The notes beneath the pieces are model-generated. The model worked only from the letters and a program-made list of their open reading frames with translations, did no database searches and was not told the DNA's origin. 64,000 bases of DNA from NCBI GenBank assembly GCA_902491345.1, contig CABUHI010000001.1:62001-126000 (forward strand), in the 5' to 3' direction. The position numbers were made by a program, and so were the translations under genes. Below are positions 16,981 to 25,767 of the stretch, piece after piece. Every line of letters begins with the position of its first letter. The first letter of the stretch is position 1. The stretch is from an uncultured Collinsella sp. (GTDB lineage Bacteria > Actinomycetota > Coriobacteriia > Coriobacteriales > Coriobacteriaceae).

Positions 16981-18162
16981 ATGCTATTTGTAAATCGGCT
17001 GGTACATACGCTTGTTCCCGGCAGCGAGAGCGAGCCGGTCGATGCATCTTGCCGCACCAACGCGGGCTTTTCCGCAAGCCTCGTCTGCATTGGCCTCAAC
17101 ATCACCCTGTGCCTGGCCAAGGGCATCGCGGGCCTGCTCGCCGGCTCCGTCTCCCTCATCGCCGACGCTTTCAACAACCTCTCCGATGCCTCGAGCAACA
17201 TCGTGAGTCTGCTCGGGTTCCGCCTTGCCAGCCGCCCGGCAGACGAAGGCCACCCCTATGGCCACGGTCGCTATGAGTACCTAGCCGGCCTGTTCGTCGC
17301 CGTCCTGGTTTGCGCCGTCGGCATCAATCTGATCCTCGAGTCGGTCACTAAGATCATCAAGCCTTCCCCCACTGCATATTCGGTGCTCTCCTTAGCCGCC
17401 CTCGTCTTGTCCATGCTCGTTAAGCTCTGGATGGCAGCGTTCAACCGCACGCTGGGCGACCGCATCGACTCGGAGACGCTCATCGCCACGGCACAGGACT
17501 CCAAAAACGACGTCATCACCTCGGGCTCGGTCTTGGTGGCGGCGCTTATTTCGCAGACGACAGGCTTTGACCTCGACGGCTGGGCAGGCCTGGGTGTGGG
17601 CATCTTCATCTGCATCAGCGGCATGGGCCTAGTGCGCGACGCCATCAGCCCGTTGCTGGGGCAAGCGCCCGACCCCAAGCTCGTCCAGGCAATCCGCGAC
17701 AAGATCATGTCCTATCCGCAGGTCTTGGGCACACACGACCTGATGGTGCACGATTACGGCCCCGGTCGTCAGTTTGCCAGCGCCCACGTGGAGATGCCCG
17801 GCGAGGGCGACGCATTTGAGCACCACGAGATTCTGGACACCATCGAGCACGACATCAAGCGCCAGATGGGCATCGATATCACGCTGCACTGCGACCCCAT
17901 CGCCACCACTGGCGACGACCTGCGCGGCTGGGTCAAGCGCGGCGTCATGCAGATCGATCCCGCGCTCTCCATCCACGACCTGCACGAGCACGACGGGTTC
18001 GTTTCGTTTGACCTGGTGCGTCCCGACGGCTTTGACATATCCGACGAGGAGCTGCTGGAGCTCGTCACGCGCATCGTGCACGAGCGCCGGCCCGACGTCT
18101 CATGCGTCGTCACGTTTGATTCGGGCTTTAGCTCGCCCGAGCGTCCGGCCGAGCAGCTGTAG
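16981..18162 (+). CDS. Cation diffusion facilitator (CDF) metal exporter
   Basis: 393 residues. The start was chosen for GAGG nine bases upstream; the open frame extends further 5' but without support. Membrane helices begin at about residue 35. The metal-site helix reads SLIADAFNNLSDASSN, and the following loop has the family motif HPYGHGRYEYLAG. The C-terminal cytoplasmic domain carries His/Asp/Glu-rich stretches (FEHHEILDTIEHDIK, HDLMVHDYGPG), as in dimerising CDF metal sensors, and is longer than usual. It is likely a Zn/Mn/Fe efflux protein driven by proton exchange; the metal cannot be told from sequence. Confidence 0.92.
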   Translation: MLFVNRLVHTLVPGSESEPVDASCRTNAGFSASLVCIGLNITLCLAKGIAGLLAGSVSLIADAFNNLSDASSNIVSLLGFRLASRPADEGHPYGHGRYEYLAGLFVAVLVCAVGINLILESVTKIIKPSPTAYSVLSLAALVLSMLVKLWMAAFNRTLGDRIDSETLIATAQDSKNDVITSGSVLVAALISQTTGFDLDGWAGLGVGIFICISGMGLVRDAISPLLGQAPDPKLVQAIRDKIMSYPQVLGTHDLMVHDYGPGRQFASAHVEMPGEGDAFEHHEILDTIEHDIKRQMGIDITLHCDPIATTGDDLRGWVKRGVMQIDPALSIHDLHEHDGFVSFDLVRPDGFDISDEELLELVTRIVHERRPDVSCVVTFDSGFSSPERPAEQL

Positions 18163-18180
18163 CCCCGCTCCGCTCGTCCG

Positions 18181-19170
18181 CTAGTTTCCCTGCGCGCCCG
18201 AGATGCCGTTTTGCAGGGCGTTCCAGGCATCCGTCGCCATGCCGCCCAAGTTCTGCGCGGTATCGCCCAGATTTTGTGCCGTGTCGCCCAGCTCTTGCGC
18301 CTTGTCTCCCAACTCCTGTGCCTTGTTGCTCAAGTCCTCCAGCGTATTGGAGCTCGAACTGTCGGTACCGCTTTGGCCGTCGGACGAGTTGCCCGAGCTG
18401 TTCTTGTGCGTGAGTTGAATTTCGAGGTTGCCGTTGTCGTTATAGTAGGCAGAAGTAACGACCCAGTTGGCATCGACGACGGGCGTTGAGCCATCATCGG
18501 TCAGGACCACGGCATTCGAAAGATCGGCGCCGCGCGACTTGAGGATCTTCTTGGCGTTGGACCAGTACTGCCCCGGGATATCGCTCAGATCGACGGCGCT
18601 AGACGAGGCGGACTCAGTTTGCTCGGCAGTGGTATCGGCCGTTGAACTCCCTCGCTTGTTGAGCATGCCCGACACGATGGCAAACACAACCGACAGCGCA
18701 AAGAAGATCGCCAGCACGATGAGGATCTTCTTGATCACGCTCGACGAACGCGACGGCTTCTTCTCCTCGTCCTCGCCATATTGCGGAATCGACTTGGGGT
18801 ACTCGCGATACGGCTGGCGCGACTCGTAGCGAGGCTGCGCCGTGCGAGGCATATACGTCGTCTGCTGAGGCTGCGGAATGGGATTCTGCGGCAGGTCATC
18901 ATAGGGATTCGGCGTCGAGGCGGCATAAGAATCCTGCGGCGCGTAATCAAACGGGTCCGGAGCTGCGTTGCTATAGGGGCCTTGCGAAGATGCAGCGTAA
19001 GAATCCTGCGCCGTGTCACCATAGCCCATAACCCGGGTGGGCTCGGCAGAAGGCTGCGTCGCGGCGGGGTCGGTATAACCGGGGTTGGGAACAACGCGGG
19101 TCGCATCGGCACTATCGCCAGCCTGCGCGGAACCGTAGCCGCCCATCACGGTTGTCTTGTCCTGATCCAT
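18181..19170 (-). CDS. Single-pass membrane protein with repeated Thr motifs and a low-complexity cytoplasmic domain
   Basis: 329 residues. A Pro/Gln/Tyr-rich N-terminal half (about 1-140) carries three similar Thr sites (TTVMGGYG, ATRVVPNPG, PTRVMGYG) and repeats of QDSYAAS. A basic patch and one membrane helix (KKILIVLAIFFALSVVFAIV, about 145-165) follow. The outer part has a small PASTA-like stretch (ANAKKILKSRGADLSNAVV style, then TDDGSTPVVDANWVV). The end has four degenerate heptads (AQELGDK, AQELGDT, AQNLGDT, AQNLGGM). The Thr motifs look like Ser/Thr-kinase/FHA target sites, which is inference. It is convergent with the CDF gene. Confidence 0.75.
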   Translation of the reverse strand: MDQDKTTVMGGYGSAQAGDSADATRVVPNPGYTDPAATQPSAEPTRVMGYGDTAQDSYAASSQGPYSNAAPDPFDYAPQDSYAASTPNPYDDLPQNPIPQPQQTTYMPRTAQPRYESRQPYREYPKSIPQYGEDEEKKPSRSSSVIKKILIVLAIFFALSVVFAIVSGMLNKRGSSTADTTAEQTESASSSAVDLSDIPGQYWSNAKKILKSRGADLSNAVVLTDDGSTPVVDANWVVTSAYYNDNGNLEIQLTHKNSSGNSSDGQSGTDSSSSNTLEDLSNKAQELGDKAQELGDTAQNLGDTAQNLGGMATDAWNALQNGISGAQGN

Positions 19171-19288
19171 GCAACGATTCCTTTCCGTCGCGCGTGAGCC
19201 TCAAGTTATCCATGCATTCTACCCGCGCAAAAGCCTATGATGGACGGAGCCCGTCGGTATCTACAAGACATGCGCGGGCCTAAGGATC

Positions 19289-19324
19289 AAAAAGCCCCGC
19301 CGGGCCTTGTGGGCGCGGCGGGGC
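19289..19324 (-). terminator. Intrinsic terminator after fhs
   Basis: CCCCGCCG and CGGCGGGG arms separated by a short GC-rich loop, followed on the minus strand by CTTTTTG. Confidence 0.85.
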
Positions 19325-19349
19325 GGGCTAGCAGCTATGGACAGCAGGC

Positions 19350-21017
19350 TTAGAACAGGCCGGTGATGTTGCCGTCGTTGTCGACGTCGATATTCTCGGC
19401 CGCGGGGACCTTGGGCAGGCCCGGCATGGTCAGAACACTGCCAGTCAGTGCGACCACAAAGTGGGCACCGGCGGAAACCTTGAGCTCGCGCACCGTGATG
19501 CGGAAATTCTCGGGAGCGCCCAGGGCCTTGGCGTTGTCGCTAAAGCTGTACTGCGTCTTGGCCACGCACACCGGCAGGTTGCCAAAGCCGTTCTCGCGCA
19601 GCTCGGCGAGCTGGCGCTTGGCGGCCGGCGTAAAGTCAACGCCGTCGGCGCGGTAGACCTTGGTGGCAACAGCCTCGAGGGCATCAGCGACATCAGCGCC
19701 GTCCTCATAGGCAAACTTGAGCTCGCTCGGCTGCTCAATCAGACGCATGACCTCATCGGCCAGGTCGAGCGCGCCCTCGCCGCCCTTGGCCCAGACCTCG
19801 GAAAGCTTAACGTTGACGCCGAGCTTCTGGCACTCGGACTCGATGAGCGCAAGCTCGGCCTCGGTGTCCGTCGGGAATCGGTTGATGGCGACCACGCAGG
19901 GCAGACCATAAACGTTCTGGATGTTGTCGACGTGACGCAGCAGGTTGGGCATGCCAGCCTTGAGTGCCTCGAGGTTCTCCTCGTTGAGGTCGGCCTTGGC
20001 GACGCCACCGTTGTACTTCAGCGCACGAGCGGTCGCGACGATCACGACGGCGCTGGGGCGAACGCCCGTCATGCGGCACTTGATGTCGAGGAACTTCTCG
20101 GCACCCAGATCGGCACCAAAGCCGGCCTCGGTAATGGCAACATCGCCAAAGCGCATCGCCATACGCGTGGCCATGATAGAGTTGCAGCCGTGGGCAATGT
20201 TGGCGAAGGGACCGCCGTGGACAAACGCGGGCGTGCCCTCGAGCGTTTGCACCAGGTTGGGCTTGAGCGCGTCCTTAAGCAACGCGGCCATGGCACCCTG
20301 GGCCTTAAGGTCGCGGGCACGGACGGGCTCACCGGCAAAGCTATAGCCGACGACAATCTCGCCCAAGCGTTCCTTGAAGTCGCTGATGCTCGTAGACAGG
20401 CACAGAATTGCCATGACCTCGGAGGCGACGGTGATATCGAAGCCGTCCTCGCGCGGCACGCCCTGGGCCTTACCGCCAATGCCGTCGATGACGTGGCGCA
20501 GCTGACGGTCGTTCATATCGACGACGCGCTTCCAAGTGATGCGCTTAACGTCAATACCGAGCTGATTGCCCTGCTGGATGTGGTTGTCGAGCATGGCGGC
20601 CAGCAGGTTGTTGGCAGCACCGATGGCATGGAAGTCACCGGTAAAGTGCAGGTTGATATCCTCCATGGGGATGACCTGAGCCCAGCCGCCGCCGGCAGCA
20701 CCGCCCTTAACGCCAAAGACGGGGCCGAGCGAAGGCTCGCGCAGGGCCACGGCGCTCTTGATGCCGCGACGACGCAGGCCGTCGGCCAGACCGATGGTCG
20801 TGGTGGTCTTGCCCTCGCCCGCAGGCGTTGGGTTGATAGCGGTCACGAGGACGAGCTTAGCCTGGTGATCAGTCGGCTCGTTGAGCAGTGAATAGTCAAC
20901 CTTAGCCTTGTCGAAGCCGTACGGAATAAGGTGCTTAACGTCGACGCCGGCGTTCTTGGCCACCTCGGTAATAGGCAGTGGCGTGACAGAACGTGCGATT
21001 TCGATGTCAGTAGGCAT
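19350..21017 (-). CDS. fhs: Formate-tetrahydrofolate ligase
   Basis: 555 residues, the normal length. AAAGGA precedes the ATG (MPTDIEIARS). Family landmarks include the ATP loop TPAGEGKTTT (about 68-77), LREPSLGPVFGVKGGAAGGG, FTGDFHAIGAANNLLAA and PSAVVIVATARALK. It activates formate with ATP to 10-formyl-THF. FchA and FolD at 8.7-10.2 kb would carry the unit on to methylene-THF, so the window encodes a complete formate-to-methylene route, though in two separate loci. A TATGCT -10 lies about 50 bases upstream. A folate riboswitch was looked for in the leader and not found. Confidence 0.96.
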   Translation of the reverse strand: MPTDIEIARSVTPLPITEVAKNAGVDVKHLIPYGFDKAKVDYSLLNEPTDHQAKLVLVTAINPTPAGEGKTTTTIGLADGLRRRGIKSAVALREPSLGPVFGVKGGAAGGGWAQVIPMEDINLHFTGDFHAIGAANNLLAAMLDNHIQQGNQLGIDVKRITWKRVVDMNDRQLRHVIDGIGGKAQGVPREDGFDITVASEVMAILCLSTSISDFKERLGEIVVGYSFAGEPVRARDLKAQGAMAALLKDALKPNLVQTLEGTPAFVHGGPFANIAHGCNSIMATRMAMRFGDVAITEAGFGADLGAEKFLDIKCRMTGVRPSAVVIVATARALKYNGGVAKADLNEENLEALKAGMPNLLRHVDNIQNVYGLPCVVAINRFPTDTEAELALIESECQKLGVNVKLSEVWAKGGEGALDLADEVMRLIEQPSELKFAYEDGADVADALEAVATKVYRADGVDFTPAAKRQLAELRENGFGNLPVCVAKTQYSFSDNAKALGAPENFRITVRELKVSAGAHFVVALTGSVLTMPGLPKVPAAENIDVDNDGNITGLF

Positions 21018-21161
21018 GGGCGGTCCTTTCGTTACCGAATGAGAAAAAGACCAATTCAGCATAGCACGGGCGCGCAATAGTAAAACGCCCATAACCGATG
21101 AACGGCGATATGTTTACCCGATGCCCAGCGATAGTCCAACAGCCCGCCAAAACAAAGCGCC

Positions 21162-22229
21162 CTAAACGGTAGGTTCAATCCCCAGGTGCTCAAAGGTGCG
21201 AAGGGTTGCCTGACGGCCCTGCGGCGTACGAATCATCAACCCGCACTGCAGCAAATAGGGCTCATAGACATCCTCGAGCGTGCCCGGATCCTCGCCCACC
21301 GCGCTGGCAAGGGTCGTAAGTCCCACGGCACGACCGGAGAACGTCTTGGCGAGCGTCTCCAAAATGCGAATATCCATCCAGTCCAGACCGAGCTCATCGA
21401 TCTCGAAGAACTCGAGCGCCTGGCGGCAGATATCGAGCTCGATGGGGCCGTTGCCGCGCACCTGTGCGTAATCGCGCACGCGCTTGAGCAGGCGGTTGGC
21501 AAGACGCGGCGTGCCGCGCGAACGCGAGCCGATCTCGAGTGCACTGGGATGGTCGATCGTCACGCCCAGGATAGTCGCCGAGCGCGTCACAATCTGCGCG
21601 AGCTCCTCGACCGTGTAGTAATCCAGGCGATATGAAATGCCAAAGCGGTCGCGCAACGGGCCGGTCAACATGCCTGAGCGAGTCGTTGCCGCCACCAGCG
21701 TAAACTTGGGAATATCCAGGCGAATCGAGCGCGCCGCCGGACCCTTACCGATCACGATATCGAGCGCAAAGTCCTCCATCGCGGGGTACAGGACCTCCTC
21801 GACCGAACGGTTGAGGCGGTGGATCTCGTCGATAAACAGCACATCACCCGGCTGCAAGTTAGTAAGGATGGCCGCCAGGTCGCCCGTGCGCGCGATGGCG
21901 GGGCCACTCGTGGTCTTAATCTGAGCGCCCAGCTCGTTGGCGATAACGGTAGCCAGCGTGGTCTTGCCCAGGCCCGGAGGACCCGAGAAAATCACGTGGT
22001 CGAGCGTCTCGCCACGGTTCTGCGCCGCTTCGATCAACACGCGCAGGCTCTGCTTGATGTGCTCCTGGCCGCAGTAGTCGTCCAGGCGCTGGGGGCGCAA
22101 AGTGCGGTCGACATCGAGGTCCTCGGCCGTCAGCTCCGAGCCCACCATGCGCTCGCCGTGCGCCATGGATGCCGCCGGCGAGTTACCGGGCGTCGCCCAC
22201 AGGTCCTGAGAGTCATCGGCTTCCCACAT
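21162..22229 (-). CDS. ruvB: Holliday junction branch migration ATPase RuvB
   Basis: 355 residues. Walker A is GPPGLGKTT and Walker B LFIDEIHRL; sensor and arginine-finger regions (ATTRSGMLTGPLRDRFG) are present and the C-terminal winged helix is complete. The ruvA stop and the ruvB start overlap in GTGATG, and either GTG (22232) or ATG (22229) could initiate. It forms hexameric motors on RuvA-bound junctions. It is the last gene of ruvC-ruvA-ruvB. Confidence 0.97.
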   Translation of the reverse strand: MWEADDSQDLWATPGNSPAASMAHGERMVGSELTAEDLDVDRTLRPQRLDDYCGQEHIKQSLRVLIEAAQNRGETLDHVIFSGPPGLGKTTLATVIANELGAQIKTTSGPAIARTGDLAAILTNLQPGDVLFIDEIHRLNRSVEEVLYPAMEDFALDIVIGKGPAARSIRLDIPKFTLVAATTRSGMLTGPLRDRFGISYRLDYYTVEELAQIVTRSATILGVTIDHPSALEIGSRSRGTPRLANRLLKRVRDYAQVRGNGPIELDICRQALEFFEIDELGLDWMDIRILETLAKTFSGRAVGLTTLASAVGEDPGTLEDVYEPYLLQCGLMIRTPQGRQATLRTFEHLGIEPTV

Positions 22230-22849
22230 CACGCATCCATTCCGAGTCGCTTAAGCGCCGCACCGAGCAGATCCTCGACACGCATATTCTGCCCATCATA
22301 CCCGCTCAGGGCAACATCGGTCTCCTGCGGGCTAAAGCCCATGGAAAGGAGCGCCGCACGGGCATCATCGATGGCCGAGGGAGCAGCAGCGGGCACGGGC
22401 ATCGCAACCTGGCCGGGAATCACGTCGACCGGCACAAAGCCCTTATCCTTGGCAAAGGTGCTCTTGAGTTCCAGGATCAGGCGCTGGGCTGTCTTTTTGC
22501 CCACACCGGGTACCTTGGCCATGCCCTTGTCGTCCTCGGCCATCACCAGCGAATACAGCTGCCCTACGGTATAGGTGGAAAGCACGGCGAGCGCCAAGCG
22601 CGGGCCAACGCCCGAAACGGACACGAGCCGGTCGAACATCGTGCGCTCATCCTTAGAGGAAAAACCGAAAAGTGTCATGGCGTCCTCGCGCACCTGCATA
22701 CGCGTGTAGAGGCGGACCTCGCCACCGGGCGTCGGCAACGTGGCCGCAGTGCTGCCCGAAATGCCGAGCTCAAAGCCAACGCCCGACACATCGACGACAG
22801 CAGAGCTCATCGTGGCCTCGACAAGCGTTCCGTGGAGCTGGGAAATCAT
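22229..22849 (-). CDS. ruvA: Holliday junction DNA helicase subunit RuvA
   Basis: 206 residues starting MISQLHGTLVEA. The N-terminal OB fold is followed by two helix-hairpin-helix motifs (LVSVSGVGPRLALAVL and KVPGVGKKTAQRLILELK) and a C-terminal helical domain that contacts RuvB (ARAALLSMGFSPQETDVAL). The start codon overlaps the ruvC stop (TGATG) and the stop overlaps ruvB, so all three are translationally coupled. Confidence 0.97.
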   Translation of the reverse strand: MISQLHGTLVEATMSSAVVDVSGVGFELGISGSTAATLPTPGGEVRLYTRMQVREDAMTLFGFSSKDERTMFDRLVSVSGVGPRLALAVLSTYTVGQLYSLVMAEDDKGMAKVPGVGKKTAQRLILELKSTFAKDKGFVPVDVIPGQVAMPVPAAAPSAIDDARAALLSMGFSPQETDVALSGYDGQNMRVEDLLGAALKRLGMDA

Positions 22850-23370
22850 CAGTATCCGGTTCCTCTCTGTTGATAGAACTCGCCACCGGTGAGGGCGCGG
22901 GTGCGGCTGAGGTTTACGTGGCAGATGGCGCAGGCCAGGGCATCGGCGGCATGGTCGGGATGCGGGTCGTGGTCGAGCTGTGTTAGCGTGCGTACCATAT
23001 AGGCGACCTGCCGCTTGTCCGCGGCGCCGGTGCCCACCACAGCCTGTTTGATCTGCATGGGCGTGTACTCGCCAATCTCGAGCGCGCATTCCGAAAGCGC
23101 TACGAGTGCAGCACCGCGGGCATGCGCCGTAGGGATGGCCGAGCGAACGTTGGCGCCAAAGTAGATGCTCTCGACAGCAGCCGTGTCGGGTCGATAACGC
23201 TCGACGACATCCTTAAGGTCACGGGCGATATGCGACAGGCGCACCGCAAGCGGGCTGCCCGCGCTGGTCTCGATGCAACCGTAGGCACGGCAGCGAACCT
23301 CGCCACGCCGCTCCTCGATAATCCCCCAACCCGTATGAGCCAAACCGGGGTCAATGCCCAAGATAACCAA
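22849..23370 (-). CDS. ruvC: Crossover junction endonuclease RuvC
   Basis: 173 residues if started at TTG 23370 (then VILGIDPGLAHTGWG), which has GGGGAGG five bases upstream and gives the family-standard N-terminus; the frame extends to 23391. Active-site acidic residues appear in IDPG, VESIYFG and the C-terminal DHAADALA. It resolves Holliday junctions. It heads the ruvCAB operon and sits about 57 bases downstream of a LexA-type box. Confidence 0.95.
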   Translation of the reverse strand: MVILGIDPGLAHTGWGIIEERRGEVRCRAYGCIETSAGSPLAVRLSHIARDLKDVVERYRPDTAAVESIYFGANVRSAIPTAHARGAALVALSECALEIGEYTPMQIKQAVVGTGAADKRQVAYMVRTLTQLDHDPHPDHAADALACAICHVNLSRTRALTGGEFYQQRGTGY

Positions 23371-23426
23371 GCCGACCTCCCCTCGCCACAAGCACAGCGC
23401 AAGACAGGGCCCCGCGCATCATTCAC

Positions 23427-23438
23427 GAACGTCTGTTC
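23427..23438 (-). promoter_or_regulatory. SOS (LexA) box of ruvCAB
   Basis: GAAC-N4-GTTC (GAACAGACGTTC on the minus strand), the Gram-positive/actinobacterial LexA operator core. It lies one base beyond the -10 element and over the likely transcription start, a standard repressor position. Confidence 0.75.
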
Positions 23439-23439
23439 T

Positions 23440-23470
23440 AGAATAACACAACAGCGACCGTATCTAGCAA
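23440..23470 (-). promoter_or_regulatory. Candidate ruvCAB promoter
   Basis: TTGCTA (-35) and TATTCT (-10) on the minus strand with a long 19-base spacer; immediately upstream of the LexA box. Confidence 0.5.
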
Positions 23471-23502
23471 GCAAGGTTGAACCATAGGTTGAGCATAAGT
23501 CA

Positions 23503-23646
23503 GCGAGCGAGTCCCTGCCGTGGCAAGGTGTCGCGAAAGAGGAGCGCCGCGTACTTCTGTACGCAAGCGACGGTTTGAGCGGCAGATTGCCCGGCAGGGG
23601 CTCGCGCAGCGTCGACTCGTTACGCGGTTTGGTAAAACCGCGTAAC
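23503..23646. repeat. Structured intergenic palindromes upstream of ruvC
   Basis: An outer pair of arms (GCGAG.CCCTGCCG.GGCAA at 23503-23526 against TTGCC.GGCAGGG.CTCGC at 23587-23607) encloses a smaller hairpin GCGTAC-TTCT-GTACGC. A second perfect palindrome, GTTACGCGGTTT with AAACCGCGTAAC, lies at 23618-23646. Neither is followed by a T-run. It could be a dispersed repeat or a folded RNA. Confidence 0.65.
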
Positions 23647-23664
23647 CTTGGCCCTATCCCATAG

Positions 23665-25650
23665 TTAGTTCTGCGAGAAAAAGGGGAACTGCCTCGGATC
23701 TACTGGCGGGTGCGGCATCGGGCCACCCTGGGGACTACCTTGCGAGCCGCCCTGACCGCCCATCATCTTATCGATGGCGTCCTGAACCTCGCCCTCGAAC
23801 TTTTTCATTCCCTCGTGTAAACGACGCTGACCGTCCTCAGAGCGCAGCTCCTCCATCTGCTCGGGCGAAATGCCCAACAGGTCACCCAATATGCCCATCA
23901 TCTCGCCACGCATGCGCTCGCTTGTATCCTCGTCGGCAAAGCGGTTCACCTCGGCGCGCGCCAGCGCATCGACCGTCATGCGTTCCTTGCCGCTCAGCCC
24001 CAGGTCGGACCACGCGAGCATGTACGGCCAGGCGCGCTCAACAAACGAACGGGCCGAGACGATCGGCGCCGTCGGCAGCATGCGGCGGGCGGCCTCGCCC
24101 TGACGCACGAGCATCAGCAGCAGCGAGCAAGCCTCGGGCTTGCCGGCGGCCATCGGGATGTCGTCGAAAGCTCGATTGCGGTCCACGTGCGCCTCGAGCG
24201 CGCCATCGACCTCACCCGGCTCAAGCCCGCCGAGCAGCTGTGCCGCGCGGTCGAGCATATCGACCGGACCGTCGAGCGTCGAGAGCGCCTGCGCCAGCAC
24301 GCGCTCCATACAATCTTCCACCGCGTTGAGCGTCACGAGCTCTTGGGGCACCACGGCAGACGTGCGGTTGCGCACACGCGCCACAAACTCAAGCGTCGAC
24401 AGGTACACATCGCCAAAGGGCGCAAAGTCGCCCTGGTAACCGCCGCAAAGCGCCGGCGCCGCCAGCGCATACTCGGTTTTGGACAGCGGGCTCAGCGCCA
24501 TCGCACCCAGCTCGAGCGCCGTGTCCTCCAGCATGAGGCCCAGCGTGCGCGAGCGCAGACGCTCGGCATCGCCCGCCGACACGTCGCGATCGAGCACACG
24601 CGCCGCATCCGGTGCATCGCGCTCGACAGTGCGAATGTGCAGACGCTCGGCAATGGCGCGGACGGCGGCACAGCGGGCAGCCTCGGCCTCCTCCTGCGCC
24701 GGCGTAAAGATACGGTTGCGCCCCAGCACCAGGCCAATTACGTTACGCGGACCCAGAGCGTCAACGGCCAGCGCCGCCAGCAGGGATGACGGCAGGTCAC
24801 CCTCGAGTGCCACCACAGCACGCGACGCACCGTGGGCCCGAGCGTTGTCGCGCACGGCGAGCACCAGCGCCTGCCACAACCACTCCTCGGAACGGAACTC
24901 GGGCAGTTCGTGATCTTCCAGGGCATCGAGCATCACGCCGCGCTGAATCTCCTGAACCAGCAGGCTCTCCTCAAAACACGGCGCCTGGGCCACCACGCGA
25001 CCGCAGTCGTCGAGCACAAACGAACCGCCGGTATACACCGACTCGTCATAGGCACCGACCGGCGCCATGCAGGCAAACCACACGCTGCGCTTGGATGCGA
25101 TCTTGCGGTAGGCGCCGCTGCGAACGGCGGCAATGGCGGCAGTCTCGCGGTCGGTCATGTCAAACGCGTTGAATTGGAAATACGCGATGAGGTCGACGCC
25201 GGTCGGCAACATCTCGAGCTCGCGGTCCAAGTCAAAAATCACGGCGATGCGCACGCCGTCCACGTCGAACACCGGCGGCGCCCAACGCGTGTCGTTGTTC
25301 TCGCCACGCTGCAGGGCAATGCTCGAACGCGCCGGCACCACATGACCGTCCTTGAGCATCATGTAGTCGAGCAGCGGCTGGCCCTCAAACGAAACCGCCG
25401 CGGGCACGATGCAGATCATGTCAAGCTCCTGGATACGCTCGGCGACACCAGTCAAGCCGGCAAGGATGTCGTGCTCAAAGTCGGCAGCGCCCACCAGGCC
25501 ACCGGGCATGGCGCCCATAAAGAGCGGAGCCGGAACGCACAGCACGCGCGCTCCGCGCTCGTGGGCCAGACGAGCCTGGTCCTCGATGCGGCCGCAAATG
25601 CCCTCAATATCACCCAGGCGCATATCGATCTGTGCAAGCGCGAGCTTCAT
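23665..25650 (-). CDS. Degenerate glutamine-dependent NAD synthetase homologue (pseudoenzyme)
   Basis: 661 residues with AAAGG upstream of the ATG. The order nitrilase domain (1-235) then NAD-synthase domain (about 260-480) and segments such as MKLALAQIDMRLGD, YTGGSFVLDD, SLLAALAVDALGPRNVIG and GDFAPFGDVY align with NadE. The catalytic residues are gone. The nitrilase Glu is Ala41 (VPAPL), the Lys is Ser about 109, and the Cys is Asp140 (VIFDLD). The synthetase P-loop SGGxDS reads EGDLPSS (283-289), and NKSE is LSKTE. A 150-residue helical extension ends in a Gly/Pro/Gln-rich tail. The frame is intact over 2 kb, so it is a maintained non-catalytic protein rather than a decaying gene. Its function is unknown. 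Confidence 0.85.
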   Translation of the reverse strand: MKLALAQIDMRLGDIEGICGRIEDQARLAHERGARVLCVPAPLFMGAMPGGLVGAADFEHDILAGLTGVAERIQELDMICIVPAAVSFEGQPLLDYMMLKDGHVVPARSSIALQRGENNDTRWAPPVFDVDGVRIAVIFDLDRELEMLPTGVDLIAYFQFNAFDMTDRETAAIAAVRSGAYRKIASKRSVWFACMAPVGAYDESVYTGGSFVLDDCGRVVAQAPCFEESLLVQEIQRGVMLDALEDHELPEFRSEEWLWQALVLAVRDNARAHGASRAVVALEGDLPSSLLAALAVDALGPRNVIGLVLGRNRIFTPAQEEAEAARCAAVRAIAERLHIRTVERDAPDAARVLDRDVSAGDAERLRSRTLGLMLEDTALELGAMALSPLSKTEYALAAPALCGGYQGDFAPFGDVYLSTLEFVARVRNRTSAVVPQELVTLNAVEDCMERVLAQALSTLDGPVDMLDRAAQLLGGLEPGEVDGALEAHVDRNRAFDDIPMAAGKPEACSLLLMLVRQGEAARRMLPTAPIVSARSFVERAWPYMLAWSDLGLSGKERMTVDALARAEVNRFADEDTSERMRGEMMGILGDLLGISPEQMEELRSEDGQRRLHEGMKKFEGEVQDAIDKMMGGQGGSQGSPQGGPMPHPPVDPRQFPFFSQN

Positions 25651-25767
25651 GGCTCAGCCCTTTCCGTCGTAAACCATCGAAATCGTAGTAAAAGCGCCGG
25701 CCGCATAACGCAGTCGGCGCTTGCATGTGCATATGCTAGCTATGATACCCCGAGCGGGGGCGCGCTC

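Noticed and set aside
21018..21161. Possible tetrahydrofolate riboswitch ahead of fhs
   Set aside because: No conserved THF aptamer core found; only a -10-like TATGCT is visible.
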